This document shows positions 34,680-42,460 of a stretch of 55,899 nucleotides of DNA, in pieces. A program made the translations under genes and the position numbers. The stretch is from a bacterium (GTDB lineage: Bacteria; Sysuimicrobiota; Sysuimicrobiia; Sysuimicrobiales; Segetimicrobiaceae): positions 1-55,899 of the forward strand of contig DASYZR010000103.1 in the NCBI GenBank assembly GCA_035945995.1, given 5' to 3'. Numbering within the stretch: the first letter of the stretch is position 1; every line of letters begins with the position of its first letter. The notes under the pieces are model-generated. The model did not search any database. It saw only the letters and a program-made list of their open reading frames with translations, and had not been told where the DNA came from.

Positions 34680-35126
34680 ATGGCTACACTCTTCGCGATC
34701 TGTTCCGACCCCGAGTGCACCGGATCCGCGAACGCGTTACGGTTCGAAGCGCTGCCCGAGATCTGCGCCGTCTGCGGGGCGCCGATGATCACCACCTGTT
34801 GGAAGTGCGGCGCCGGCGTCCCCGAGGCGACGGCGGGGTACTGCCGGGGCTGCGGGGTGCCTCTCAAGCGCGTACTGCCCCGGCACGCGGCCGCACCCCT
34901 CGTCCTGATCTGCGGCAACCCTGAGTGCGACTGGGCGTCGGCGGGGAGCTCGGCCGGGGCGATGCAGACACGGTGTCCCCAATGCGGAAGCACGGTGACC
35001 GCGGACTGCTGGAAGTGCGGCGCCCGCATCAGCGATCCGCGCCAGCATTACTGCGTCGGCTGCGGGGTGCCGCTCAAGCGGGGCCGCCGGCCGGCGGCCA
35101 GCGGCCTCTCCGGAACCGGCCGGTAA
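34680..35126 (+). CDS. Double zinc-ribbon protein made of an exact 70-residue internal duplication
   Basis: This 148-residue protein is not recognised as a named family. It contains 16 cysteines in two identical sets: Cys 8, 13, 29, 32, 40, 43, 55, 58, and the same pattern shifted by exactly 70 residues (78, 83, 99, 102, 110, 113, 125, 128). Each half has CxxxxC, CxxCG, CWKCG and GYCRGCGVPLKR or HYCVGCGVPLKR. Each half could hold two zinc ions. There is no membrane helix or catalytic domain, so it is probably a binding or scaffold protein. The ATG at 34680 has GGAGGGA upstream. Confidence 0.85.
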   Translation: MATLFAICSDPECTGSANALRFEALPEICAVCGAPMITTCWKCGAGVPEATAGYCRGCGVPLKRVLPRHAAAPLVLICGNPECDWASAGSSAGAMQTRCPQCGSTVTADCWKCGARISDPRQHYCVGCGVPLKRGRRPAASGLSGTGR

Positions 35127-35133
35127 CGCGCCC

Positions 35134-35598
35134 CTACAGCGAGAAGTCGACGAGCGCGGTCACCCCGACACCGTATACGCGGTGCAGGTGGCCGGGCAGC
35201 GGATTGAGGCTGTCGACCGGGATCAGAGCTTTGAGGCGCACCGCGTTCATGAACGAGCCCTCGATCTGCGCTACGGCCTGTACTTGATCGATGGCGGCCT
35301 TGGGCCCCTGGACCTGGACCGCGCCGACGTAGGCGCCTCCGGACGTGCCCACGCCGACGCCGACGCTGAGGATGGGGACCACCTTGGTCAGCTCTTTGTT
35401 CTGGGCTTGGTTGTTCAACATGAGAGTGTTAATGGCGCTGTTGATCTGCGGGCCGAACTGCTTGACGACATAACCGATGCCGAAGAGTTTGATGAGCGAG
35501 CCGATCGACACTTGAGCCACCGCCGTGCCGGCGGTGACGCCGGCAAGCGTCCCCACGATCACACCGACAGCAAACGCCTTCCGCCACGCGACCCGCAT
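35134..35598 (-). CDS. Small exported protein of unknown function
   Basis: This 154-residue protein has a clear signal peptide (AFAVGVIVGTLAGVTAGTAVAQ). The mature part begins VSIGSLIKLFGIGYVVKQFG, continues with INSAINTLMLNNQAQNKELTKVVPI, and has a Gly/Val-rich strand region (LSVGVGVGTSGGAYVGAVQV). A C-terminal VYGVGVTALVDFSL follows. It might associate with the membrane or form an oligomer. No family could be named with certainty. It converges on the zinc-ribbon gene with a 7-base gap. Confidence 0.75.
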   Translation of the reverse strand: MRVAWRKAFAVGVIVGTLAGVTAGTAVAQVSIGSLIKLFGIGYVVKQFGPQINSAINTLMLNNQAQNKELTKVVPILSVGVGVGTSGGAYVGAVQVQGPKAAIDQVQAVAQIEGSFMNAVRLKALIPVDSLNPLPGHLHRVYGVGVTALVDFSL

Positions 35599-35620
35599 GC
35601 GCTTCCCACCTCCGTTGCGG

Positions 35621-37039
35621 CTATGAGACGTTGTCTCCTGGTGCGTCGGGCGGCGCGGCCGCGGTCACCCGGGCCTCCCGCGACCTGATGGACACCGGCA
35701 CCGGCTCGAGCCCGCCCCGCGGGCCGGTCTCCGGGCGGTGCTCGGCGATCTCTTCGAGACCGCGCCCGGCGGTTTCTTCGCCGAACACAAGGACGATACC
35801 CACCGCGAGGACCAGAGCCGCGGCCACGATCGCGAGGGCCTGGGTCCGGCCGCCGTTCCAGGTGTGCATCAGCGCCGCCAGCATGAGCGGCGTCACGATC
35901 CCGGCGCCGCGTCCCGCCGCGGAGCCCCAGCCGGTGGCCGTCGCCCGGATGCGAGTCGGGTATAACTCGCCCGCGTAGGCCAGGATGACCGGCCACGACG
36001 CCAGCACCCCGCCGGCGAGCGCGCCGCCGCCCAGCACGAACGCCGCTTCGGTGCGCGCCACGGCGAGTTCGATCGTCCCGAATGCCGCGAGCCCGAGGGC
36101 CGCCGCGAGCACCGGCTTCCGCCCGAGCCGGTCGAGCGTGAAGGTCGCGGCGATCGTCGGAGGCAGCATCATCACGGCGACCACGAGCGAGGCCTCTGCG
36201 GGGTGCCCCATGCCGGCCGCCTGAAACATCGCGGGAATCCAGACGATGGGTCCCTGGAACGCGCCGATCATCATGAACCACACGCTCCACAGCAGGAAGG
36301 TACGCCGGCGAAACCGCGGGCTCCAAAGCTCACGGAGGTGCGCGATCATCGTGACGCGGGCGGCCTGCTCCTGGTCGGGCAGGTCGAGCATGATGCCGTA
36401 GCGCGCTTGGAGGGAGGCGACGACCGCCTCCGCCTCCCGGCGGCGTCCGTGCGCGAGGAGGAAGCGCGGCGACTCGGGGATGAGCCGGGGACCGGCCAGC
36501 GCGAGCGCGAGCGGCAGCGCGCCGATCGCGAATGTCCCGCGCCAGCCAAGCGTATGCGCCAGCGCGACGCCGCCCACGCCGGCCGCGAGCCATCCCGTGC
36601 CCCAGAGGACCTGTGTCCACCCGAGCAGCGCGCCGCGGCGGTCGGGCGGCGCGAACTCGCTGATCAGGCTGGTGGCCACCGGCGCCACGCCGCCGAACCC
36701 GATGCCCATGAGGAGCGTCGCCGCGATCAACCAGCCGAGCGAGGGGGCGGCGGCGGCGAGCGCGGCGGCGAGGCTGCTCGTCCCGACCGTCAACCCAAAC
36801 GCGGCGCGCCGGCCGATCCCGTCCGCGACGTAGCCGGTCGCGATGCCGCCGAGCAACTGTCCGGCGCCGATGGCGGCGGTCAGAAACCCCGCCTGCGCCG
36901 GCGTGAGACCCCAGTCCCGGCGAAGACCGAGCAGCGCGAAGCTGACCACGCCGAGCGTCACTCCGTTGGCGCCGAAGCCCAATCCGGCGACGAACGTGAC
37001 ACGCTCGTGCAACGGCCGGCGCGACAGAGACCGGTTCAC
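35621..37039 (-). CDS. MFS transporter (sugar/aromatic-acid porter type)
   Basis: This 472-residue major facilitator has 12 predicted helices. The loop 2-3 signature GYVADGIGRRAAFG and its loop 8-9 counterpart TLDRLGRKPVLAAALG are clear. A PESPRFLLAHGRRREAEAVV segment after helix 6 is typical of sugar porters and of related metabolite carriers. The start is a GTG overlapping the flavoprotein stop by four bases (37036-37039), so it is coupled to that enzyme and may import or export its substrate. The C-terminus is a long polar tail. Confidence 0.9.
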   Translation of the reverse strand: MNRSLSRRPLHERVTFVAGLGFGANGVTLGVVSFALLGLRRDWGLTPAQAGFLTAAIGAGQLLGGIATGYVADGIGRRAAFGLTVGTSSLAAALAAAAPSLGWLIAATLLMGIGFGGVAPVATSLISEFAPPDRRGALLGWTQVLWGTGWLAAGVGGVALAHTLGWRGTFAIGALPLALALAGPRLIPESPRFLLAHGRRREAEAVVASLQARYGIMLDLPDQEQAARVTMIAHLRELWSPRFRRRTFLLWSVWFMMIGAFQGPIVWIPAMFQAAGMGHPAEASLVVAVMMLPPTIAATFTLDRLGRKPVLAAALGLAAFGTIELAVARTEAAFVLGGGALAGGVLASWPVILAYAGELYPTRIRATATGWGSAAGRGAGIVTPLMLAALMHTWNGGRTQALAIVAAALVLAVGIVLVFGEETAGRGLEEIAEHRPETGPRGGLEPVPVSIRSREARVTAAAPPDAPGDNVS

Positions 37040-38214
37040 GCGCCCGCCGGCGGGGTCGCGCCCCCCGTCGCGGGGCTCACGCCGGCGAACCGCGCCGGGG
37101 AGAGGAACGCGATCGGCTGGGACGTTCGCCCGTCCAGCGCGAGATCGGCCAGAATCTCGCCGACCACCGCCGCGAATTTGAACCCGTGACCGCTGAACCC
37201 GGTGGCGTACACCAGCGTCTCGTACCCGCCGGGGCGGTCGATGATGAAGTGCCAGTCCGGCGTCATCGTATAGAGACAGGTCTCGATCTCGAGCAGCGGC
37301 CCGGCCGCCGCGGGAAGGATCCGGCGCAGCAGCGCCGTGAGGCGCTCCACTTCCGGCTTGTCCACCTCACGCCGGCACGTCTCCGGCGTGCAGCCGTGTC
37401 CCCGTTCGTGGATCGCGGCCTTCGAGCCGTGCCCGTCATTGACGTCGGGAATCCCGTAGATGTTGGTACCGCCGACCTCGCAGATCCACACCGGGCATCG
37501 GTCGGCGCGCAGCAGGGGCGCCTGGTCGGCCGACGCCGCCGCAAACCAGCCGACGACCTGGCGCGTGGCTTCGATGGGCAGGGCCAGCGACCTGAGCAAC
37601 GCCGGGGCCCAGGCCCCCGACGTCACGACCACCGCCCCGGCCTCGTAGCGGCCGTGCACGGTCTCGACCGCGGCGCGGCCGGCGCCCGTCTGCCACGCGA
37701 CGACCGGCTCGTGGTACCGTAACTCGGCGCCGGCGCGCGCGGCGCCGGCAAGATGCGCCGCGATGGAGCGCTCCGGGAAGAGCACGCCCGCTTCGGGATC
37801 CCAGAGCGCGGCCATGTCGGCGCCCGGCGAAAACATAGGGAAGCGCCGACGGACCTCGGAAGCCGTCAGCACCTCGTGGGCCACGCCGTGGGCACGGGCG
37901 CTGGCGAGCGCGCCCCGGACCACCGGCGCGTCGGCCGGGCCGAGCCAGAGACCGCCGGTGCGGCGGTAGAGGGCCTCCCCCGTCTCCCGCGAGAGTTCGG
38001 CCCACAACTCGTACGCCCGGTGCAACAGCGGCACATACGCGGGGTGCTCGAAATAGGCTTTGCGGATGATCCGGGTGTAGCCGTGGGACGATCCGAACCG
38101 GTGACCGGGCGCACGCGCGTCCACGCCGAGCACGCGGCGGCCGCGGCGGGCCGCATGAAAGGCCGCGGCGCTTCCCATCGCCCCGAGACCGACGACGATG
38201 ACGTCGTAGGTCAA
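37036..38214 (-). CDS. Monomeric sarcosine oxidase-family FAD oxidase (SolA/pipecolate oxidase-like)
   Basis: This 392-residue flavoprotein oxidase acts on secondary or N-methyl amines. The FAD motif VVGLGAMGSAAAFHAARRG opens it. Cys313 in ETCLYTMTPDWHFIIDR matches the covalent flavin-linking Cys of the family, and the C-terminal SGHGFKFA is conserved. Possible substrates are sarcosine, N-methyltryptophan or pipecolate. The start is a TTG at 38214 sharing TTGA with the stop of the glutaryl-CoA dehydrogenase gene. The frame is open far upstream but is shadow there. Confidence 0.9.
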   Translation of the reverse strand: MTYDVIVVGLGAMGSAAAFHAARRGRRVLGVDARAPGHRFGSSHGYTRIIRKAYFEHPAYVPLLHRAYELWAELSRETGEALYRRTGGLWLGPADAPVVRGALASARAHGVAHEVLTASEVRRRFPMFSPGADMAALWDPEAGVLFPERSIAAHLAGAARAGAELRYHEPVVAWQTGAGRAAVETVHGRYEAGAVVVTSGAWAPALLRSLALPIEATRQVVGWFAAASADQAPLLRADRCPVWICEVGGTNIYGIPDVNDGHGSKAAIHERGHGCTPETCRREVDKPEVERLTALLRRILPAAAGPLLEIETCLYTMTPDWHFIIDRPGGYETLVYATGFSGHGFKFAAVVGEILADLALDGRTSQPIAFLSPARFAGVSPATGGATPPAGA

Positions 38215-39425
38215 CGGCCGGCCTGCGTCGCCTGCACCTGGGGGACCGGCGCCCCGAAAGCGTCGAACCCGGTGATGTCGCGCCCCAGAATCAGCGTGTG
38301 GACGTCGTACGTGCCCTCGTAGGTATCCACCGTCTCGAGATTGGCCGCGTGCCGCATCGCCTGATATTCGAGCGTGATCCCGTAGCCGCCCAGGATGCCG
38401 CGGGCCGCGCGCGCGATGTTGAGCGCGGCCCGCACGTTGTTCCGTTTGGCCAAGCTGACCTGGGTGTACCCGAGCGTGCCGGCGTCCTTCCGCCGTCCGA
38501 GGTGGTACGCCAGCAACTGAGCCTTCGTGATCTCGGTGAGCATGTCGACGAGCCGCTCCTGCATCAACTGCGTCGCGGCGATCGGCCGGCCAAACGCGAC
38601 CCGCTCCTTCGCATAGGCGAGCGCTTCCTCGTAGCAGGCAACCGCGGCGCCGATGGCGCCCCAGGCAATGCCGTAACGCGCCTGCGTGAGACACCGGAGC
38701 GCCGCGCCGAGTCCCGCGGCGCGCGGCAGCACGTCCGCCTCGGGAACGAAGACGTCCTCGAGCACCAGTTCGCTCGTGACCGACGCGCGCATCGACGCCT
38801 TCGTGTGGATGTCGTGCGCGGCGAACCCCGCCGCGCGCGGGTCGGCAAGGAACCCCCGGATCACGCCGTCGTCGTCCTTCGCCCAGACGAGCGCCACGTC
38901 GGCCAGGGACCCGTTCGTGATCCACATCTTGGTCCCCGTGAGCGCCCAGCCGCCCGGACGCCGCCGCGCCCGCGTCTGCATCGCCGCCGGATCGCTGCCG
39001 GCCGTCGGCTCGGTCAGGCCGAAGCAGCCGAGCTTTTCCCCCGCCGCCATGGCCGGCAGCCAGCGGCGCCGCTGCTCTTCGCTGCCGAACTCGTAGATCG
39101 GATACATGACGAGCGCGCCCTGGACCGAGGCGAACGACCGCACGCCGCTGTCCCCGCGCTCCAGTTCCTGCATTATGAGCCCGTAGGCCACGTTGCTCAC
39201 GCCGGCACAGCCGTACTCTTGGGGGAGGTTGGCGCCGAACACCCGCAGCGCCCCGAGCGAGGCGATCACATCGCGCGGGAAGTCGCCGGCCAACCAGGCA
39301 CGGCCGATGCCCGGGAGCACCTCCTTGTCGACCAGGCGCGCGATCGTATCGCGCGTGAGCCGCTCATCTTCGGTCAACAGTTCTTCGATACCGTAGTAAT
39401 CGACACGACGACCGGGCTGTGACAT
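38211..39425 (-). CDS. Glutaryl-CoA dehydrogenase-like acyl-CoA dehydrogenase
   Basis: This 404-residue FAD enzyme probably oxidises and decarboxylates glutaryl-CoA to crotonyl-CoA. The substrate-pocket segment RSFASVQGALVMYPIYEFGSEEQ, FGLTEPTAGSDP, TGTKMWITNG, and the catalytic base Glu370 in VDTYEGTYDVHTLILGRDITG all match the GcdH branch rather than generic acyl-CoA dehydrogenases. It is the first gene of a coupled trio with the amine oxidase and an MFS carrier. This context points to amino-acid breakdown. Confidence 0.88.
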   Translation of the reverse strand: MSQPGRRVDYYGIEELLTEDERLTRDTIARLVDKEVLPGIGRAWLAGDFPRDVIASLGALRVFGANLPQEYGCAGVSNVAYGLIMQELERGDSGVRSFASVQGALVMYPIYEFGSEEQRRRWLPAMAAGEKLGCFGLTEPTAGSDPAAMQTRARRRPGGWALTGTKMWITNGSLADVALVWAKDDDGVIRGFLADPRAAGFAAHDIHTKASMRASVTSELVLEDVFVPEADVLPRAAGLGAALRCLTQARYGIAWGAIGAAVACYEEALAYAKERVAFGRPIAATQLMQERLVDMLTEITKAQLLAYHLGRRKDAGTLGYTQVSLAKRNNVRAALNIARAARGILGGYGITLEYQAMRHAANLETVDTYEGTYDVHTLILGRDITGFDAFGAPVPQVQATQAGR

Positions 39426-39496
39426 CCGCCACTCCCTCGGGAACGTGTCGGGCAGCGCCTCCTACTTCCGTCCTCGCGAATCCGTATCCTGTCCGT

Positions 39497-40735
39497 CTAC
39501 GCGCCCGGTTCGGGGACGCGGCGCGCCACGGCGTAGCCGAAGGCCACGACGCCGGCCAGCGCGGCCCAGGCGGCCGCGTACGAGGTCCGCTCGACGAACC
39601 AGCCGAAGGCCGGGGGCGTCACGAACGTGACGGCGTACAGCATCGTCATGCTGATCCCCATCGCGGCGCCCGCCCCGTGCGCCCCGGCTTCTTCCATGAT
39701 CAGGGTGTTGAACAGGCCGTTCCACCCGAGCAACAGGAGCCCCCCGGCGACCGCCACCGCCGCGGCCACGACGACGGGCACGGGCCGGGGCATCGCCAGG
39801 AGGGCCAGCGGAAAGACAGCGCACAACGCCGCGCACCACGCATACGCCGGCGTCCGCCGCCCGCCGAGCAGGCGGTCGGACACGGCGCCCCACCCCAGCC
39901 GTCCCACGATCCCGCCGCCGTGCACCGCCAGCAACAGCGCCGTCGCGAGGTGCTTGCTCCACCCGAAACGGTCGACCATGTAGAGCGCCAGGTAGCCCTG
40001 GTAACAGAACTGGCCGATGACGAGCAGCATCGCGACGATCGTCGTGCGCCGGATGCCCGTATTCGCGAGGATGGCACGCACGCGGCCGCCGAGCCGCCCG
40101 CCGCGGACACCCGGTTCACCGCGGCCGTCTGCGGGACCGTCCGCGTCTCCGCCGACATCGCGCAGGCCGGCCGCGCAGAGCAACCCTGTGAGCCCGCACA
40201 CGACGGCGGCACCGAGGATTGCGGCGCGCCACCCATAGACGGCCGCGAGCGGGGGCAGCAGGAGCGCGGCGATCACGCCGCCGAGCGGCAGCCCGGATTG
40301 GCGGATGCCCATCGCCGTGCCGCGGCCGCGCGGTCCAAACGCCGCCGCGACGGCCTTCGTGCCCGCGGTCTGACCGCTCCCATAGCCGAGCCCGGCCACG
40401 AAGAGCAGGACGGCGAGCGCGCCGAACCCGCGCGCGCTCGCGACCACCGCCGCCATCGCGGCGGTGAACAGCGCACCGGCGGTCAGCACCAGGGGTTCGC
40501 CCCACCGGTCCGCCAGGAGGCCGAGGGGCAGAAACAGGAGCAGTGCGCCGAGATCGAACGCGCCGAAGAGGATGCCGACCTGCGCGAGCGAGAGGCCGAA
40601 CGCCTCGCGCCAGAACGGCGCCAGGACCGGCAGGCCGAAGCGGATCGTGGTCAACCCCGCCTGCTGCAGCGTGGTCAGGGTGAGGACGCGAAGCGCCGCA
40701 GACGCGCGCGGCGGCCGCACCGGCGCAGCGGTCAC
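39497..40735 (-). CDS. MFS transporter
   Basis: This 412-residue major facilitator has 12 predicted helices in two bundles separated by a polar loop near residue 200 (DVGGDADGPADGRGEPG). GLLADRWGEPLVLTAG is the loop 2-3 motif, and GYGSGQTAGTKAVAAAFGPRGRGTAMGIRQSG follows, similar to cyanate- or organic-acid-permease-like members. The GTG start is 7 bases after the Nramp stop, so it may be expressed with it. The substrate is unknown. Confidence 0.88.
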   Translation of the reverse strand: MTAAPVRPPRASAALRVLTLTTLQQAGLTTIRFGLPVLAPFWREAFGLSLAQVGILFGAFDLGALLLFLPLGLLADRWGEPLVLTAGALFTAAMAAVVASARGFGALAVLLFVAGLGYGSGQTAGTKAVAAAFGPRGRGTAMGIRQSGLPLGGVIAALLLPPLAAVYGWRAAILGAAVVCGLTGLLCAAGLRDVGGDADGPADGRGEPGVRGGRLGGRVRAILANTGIRRTTIVAMLLVIGQFCYQGYLALYMVDRFGWSKHLATALLLAVHGGGIVGRLGWGAVSDRLLGGRRTPAYAWCAALCAVFPLALLAMPRPVPVVVAAAVAVAGGLLLLGWNGLFNTLIMEEAGAHGAGAAMGISMTMLYAVTFVTPPAFGWFVERTSYAAAWAALAGVVAFGYAVARRVPEPGA

Positions 40736-40742
40736 CGGGGCC

Positions 40743-42065
40743 TCAATGCGCCTGGGTCGCCAGTTGCCCGAGGCTCAGCAGCGCCAGCGCGAGCGTCAGG
40801 AGCGTTGTCCCCCAGCCCACGACGAGCGATGCGGTCCCGTTGACATGGCCGCGGCAAATGCGCCGGTCGCTCGACAGCAACAGCAGGACGATGAACAACG
40901 GAACGAGCAGCCAGCCGTTCAATACCTGCGACCAGAACATGAGGGTTACCGGCGGAATCCGGAACAGCGCGATCGCCGCGCCCACCGCGAGGGCCCCGCC
41001 GAGCACGACGTAGAATCCACGGGCCTGCCACACCTTCTTGTCGAGGCCCTCGACCCAGCCGAACGCCTCCGCCAGCGCGTACGCCGAGCAGGCCGCCATG
41101 ACCGGGATCGACATGATGCCGCTCACCACGATCGCCACGGCGAAGATCGTGCCGGCGGCGGGACCGGCGATGGGCCGCAGCGACGCCGCGGCCTCGGCCG
41201 CCGAGCGGATGCCGGCCTGGTGTCCCAGCAGCACCACGCCCGCCACCAAGATGATGAAGTAGCAGATCAGATTGGAATAGGCCATCCCGACCGCCACATC
41301 GGCCGCCTCCGCGTCCAGGTCCTTGACCGTGCGGCGACCTTCCACTTCTTCGGTGGTCTGCCAGAAGAAGATGTAGGGCGTCAGGGTCGCGCCCAGCAGT
41401 CCCAGCGCGGCCGCGAAGTACCTCGGCGTGAACCGGATCGGCGGCAGCAGCGTGTCCCGCACCACCGCGGCCCAATTGGGATGCACGATGAACCCCTCGA
41501 TGACATAGAGGAAGAAGAGCGGCGTGATCAGCAGCAGGAACCGGCTAACCATCCGGTAGCTGGCATAGACGAGCATCACGCCGAGCGCAAGGCTGATCGG
41601 GAGAACCCACCACTCCCAGGCGAGACCCGTCACGAGCTCGAGCGCGGCGCCCGTGCCGGCCAGATCCGCGCCGATCGAGATGACGTTCGAAACCAAGAGC
41701 GGAACGACCACGATCAGCGCGACGGCGGGCCCGTAGTGGGTGCGGAGAATTCGTGCGATGCCCTGCTTGGCCACGACCCCGAGCCGGGTGGACATCTCCT
41801 CCAGGTAATACATCATGATTGTGGACAGTGCCATCAGCCACAGCAGACCAAATCCCGTTGTGGCGCCTATCTGGATGTACGTGACGATGCCGGCGGGATC
41901 GTTGTCGGACGCCCCGGAGACAATGCCGGGGCCCATGACGCGGAAAAACTGCCGCCACGTCCGGCGGTGGTACAGATGCCGGCCGTGGGGGCCGGCGGCG
42001 GCAGCACACACAGCAGGATCGGTTCGGCCGCGAGCAGGCCGTCCCTGCCCGCGGAGGGGGGACAT
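40743..42065 (-). CDS. Nramp-related divalent metal transporter with altered metal-site motifs
   Basis: This 440-residue membrane protein has about 11 helices of the Nramp/SLC11 fold. The helix-1 metal site of classical Nramp (DPGN) reads DNDPAG (residues 54-59). The helix-6 site (MPH) is replaced by TPYIFFWQ (229-236), so the ion preference may differ, perhaps Mg2+ as in Nramp-related magnesium transporters. ATG 42065 is used, but a strong hairpin sits just upstream and a GTG at 42011 is an alternative start. It is preceded by a long structured leader. Confidence 0.85.
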   Translation of the reverse strand: MSPLRGQGRPARGRTDPAVCAAAAGPHGRHLYHRRTWRQFFRVMGPGIVSGASDNDPAGIVTYIQIGATTGFGLLWLMALSTIMMYYLEEMSTRLGVVAKQGIARILRTHYGPAVALIVVVPLLVSNVISIGADLAGTGAALELVTGLAWEWWVLPISLALGVMLVYASYRMVSRFLLLITPLFFLYVIEGFIVHPNWAAVVRDTLLPPIRFTPRYFAAALGLLGATLTPYIFFWQTTEEVEGRRTVKDLDAEAADVAVGMAYSNLICYFIILVAGVVLLGHQAGIRSAAEAAASLRPIAGPAAGTIFAVAIVVSGIMSIPVMAACSAYALAEAFGWVEGLDKKVWQARGFYVVLGGALAVGAAIALFRIPPVTLMFWSQVLNGWLLVPLFIVLLLLSSDRRICRGHVNGTASLVVGWGTTLLTLALALLSLGQLATQAH

Positions 42066-42362
42066 GGCGCGAGGCCGGCGGTGCGTTACGCGCCGCCGGC
42101 CTCGAATACTTTCGTGTCCTACCCCCGCTCCTCGCCTCCGCGACGTTCAAGTCGCCTCTGTGGGGACGCATCCCCGTGGCTGGAGGGTAACGAGGGGTTC
42201 GCTGGAGCGGCCGGAAAACTCGACCGCCGCTCCGTTACTGCTTCGGTGGCCGCTCCCGGGCCGTAGCCGTGTTCCGACGTGACCGACGCGTTCTTGCTCG
42301 CATCGTCCCGCCTCCTCGCTTCCCGGGTTGCCTGCCGATGCGATCGTGCCGGAAGGCTTTTC
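42066..42362 (-). promoter_or_regulatory. Long structured 5' leader of the Nramp-like gene; candidate riboswitch
   Basis: About 300 bases lie between the promoter and the coding region with no convincing gene. Perfect stems visible are: TCGCATCG/CGATGCGA (42298-42305 with 42336-42343), GGAGCGG/CCGCTCC (42204-42210 with 42227-42233), GGGGA/TCCCC (42162-42175), and a 35-base hairpin with a stem of about 16 bp at 42070-42104. I compared it by eye with M-box, yybP-ykoY and NiCo leaders and found no match. Confidence 0.5.
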
Positions 42363-42368
42363 ACCTAT

Positions 42369-42397
42369 ATTCTCCACCCGCCGCCTGCACCTGTCAA
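42369..42397 (-). promoter_or_regulatory. Promoter for the Nramp-like gene leader
   Basis: On the minus strand there is a perfect -35 TTGACA (42392-42397), a 17-base spacer and a -10 GAGAAT (42369-42374). Transcription would start near 42362 and give an untranslated leader of about 300 bases. Confidence 0.6.
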
Positions 42398-42460
42398 CCC
42401 CGATGCGGCCGGGTTGGGACGGTTGTCCGCCGTTTCACGTTGATGGTAGCCTGATAGCCG

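Noticed and set aside
42066-42362. Known riboswitch classes (M-box, yybP-ykoY, NiCo) in the Nramp leader
   Set aside because: TAGGTGA near the 5' end recalls the M-box start, but the conserved core that should follow is absent; no yybP-ykoY or NiCo core seen.
42147-42377. Possible small genes in the Nramp leader
   Set aside because: No Shine-Dalgarno, no recognisable protein pattern, and they overlap each other and the predicted stems.
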